Source: Clostridia bacterium
GTDB taxonomy: Bacteria; Bacillota; Clostridia; Oscillospirales; CAG-272
Assembly: GCA_017416885.1 (NCBI GenBank)
Contig: JAFQAM010000199.1
Span: 1-6,198 of the forward strand
Length of the DNA: 6,198 bases
Direction: 5' to 3'
The notes under the pieces are model-generated. The model worked only from the letters and a program-made list of their open reading frames with translations. It searched no databases and was not told where the DNA came from. Below, piece by piece: positions 6,104-6,198 of this stretch; the first letter of the stretch is position 1; the number at the start of each line of letters is the position of its first letter. A program made the position numbers and the translations under genes.

Positions 6104-6198
6104 ATGAACAGAAAAAATTTATTGAAATTATCATTAATCACATTAATTATCGGCTTACTTGTATTAGCCATAGCATATTTCTTTTTCCATTTTGTAAC
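6104..6198 (+). CDS. Start of a membrane-anchored or secreted protein, truncated by the window end
   Basis: An ATG at 6104 follows the NIF3 stop by 1 nt and has AGAGGA at 6093-6098, 5 nt away. The frame stays open to the window end (31 complete codons). The product begins MNRKNLLK and then has a long hydrophobic run (about residues 9-30, rich in Leu, Ile and Phe), typical of an uncleaved signal anchor or a signal peptide. No Cys lipobox or cleavage site is visible yet. It was too short for a family assignment. Tight spacing makes it part of the operon. Confidence 0.7.
   Translation, partial: MNRKNLLKLSLITLIIGLLVLAIAYFFFHFV

Overview
The window looks like chromosomal DNA from a low-GC Gram-positive bacterium, most likely an anaerobic gut-type Clostridia (Oscillospiraceae/Lachnospiraceae-like). 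This is inferred from the AT-rich codon use, strong AGGAG-type ribosome binding sites, very tight gene packing, and the families present. No 16S rRNA or other taxonomic marker is in the window. About 97% of it is coding; the only real intergenic gaps are 1157-1191 and 2020-2102.

Region A (1-1191, plus strand) is the 3' end of an operon that enters from the left: an HPr-kinase-like P-loop protein (5' truncated), a PqqD-family peptide-binding protein, and a small S24/S26-type (SipW-like) serine peptidase. The genes overlap by 4 and 8 nt and end at a strong 9-bp stem terminator. A peptide-binding RRE protein, a kinase and a peptidase together suggest the tail of a peptide-modification (RiPP-type) cassette. 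The precursor and the main modifying enzyme, if they exist, would lie upstream, outside the window.

Region B (1192-3377) holds two divergently transcribed 23S rRNA methyltransferases: an RlmA-family guanine-N1 methyltransferase on the minus strand and a TrmA/RlmD/RlmCD-family uracil-C5 methyltransferase on the plus strand. Between them are two near-consensus sigma-A promoters in opposite orientation whose -10 hexamers overlap by 4 bp, so one AT-rich core appears to serve both genes. In Gram-positive bacteria enzymes of these two families modify neighbouring bases of 23S rRNA (U747 and G748), which makes the shared promoter the most interesting regulatory feature here.

Region C (3380-6198, plus strand) continues directly from the uracil methyltransferase with gaps of 1-4 nt or overlaps: a GNAT acetyltransferase, a DUF3267-like membrane zincin (HELIH) with a large C-terminal extension of unknown role, a NIF3-family metalloprotein with a variant metal-site motif, and the start of a membrane-anchored or secreted protein cut off by the window end. 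No terminator is visible within this run, so all five could be co-transcribed from the promoter at 2037-2065. No RNA genes, mobile elements, CRISPR arrays or notable repeats were seen.
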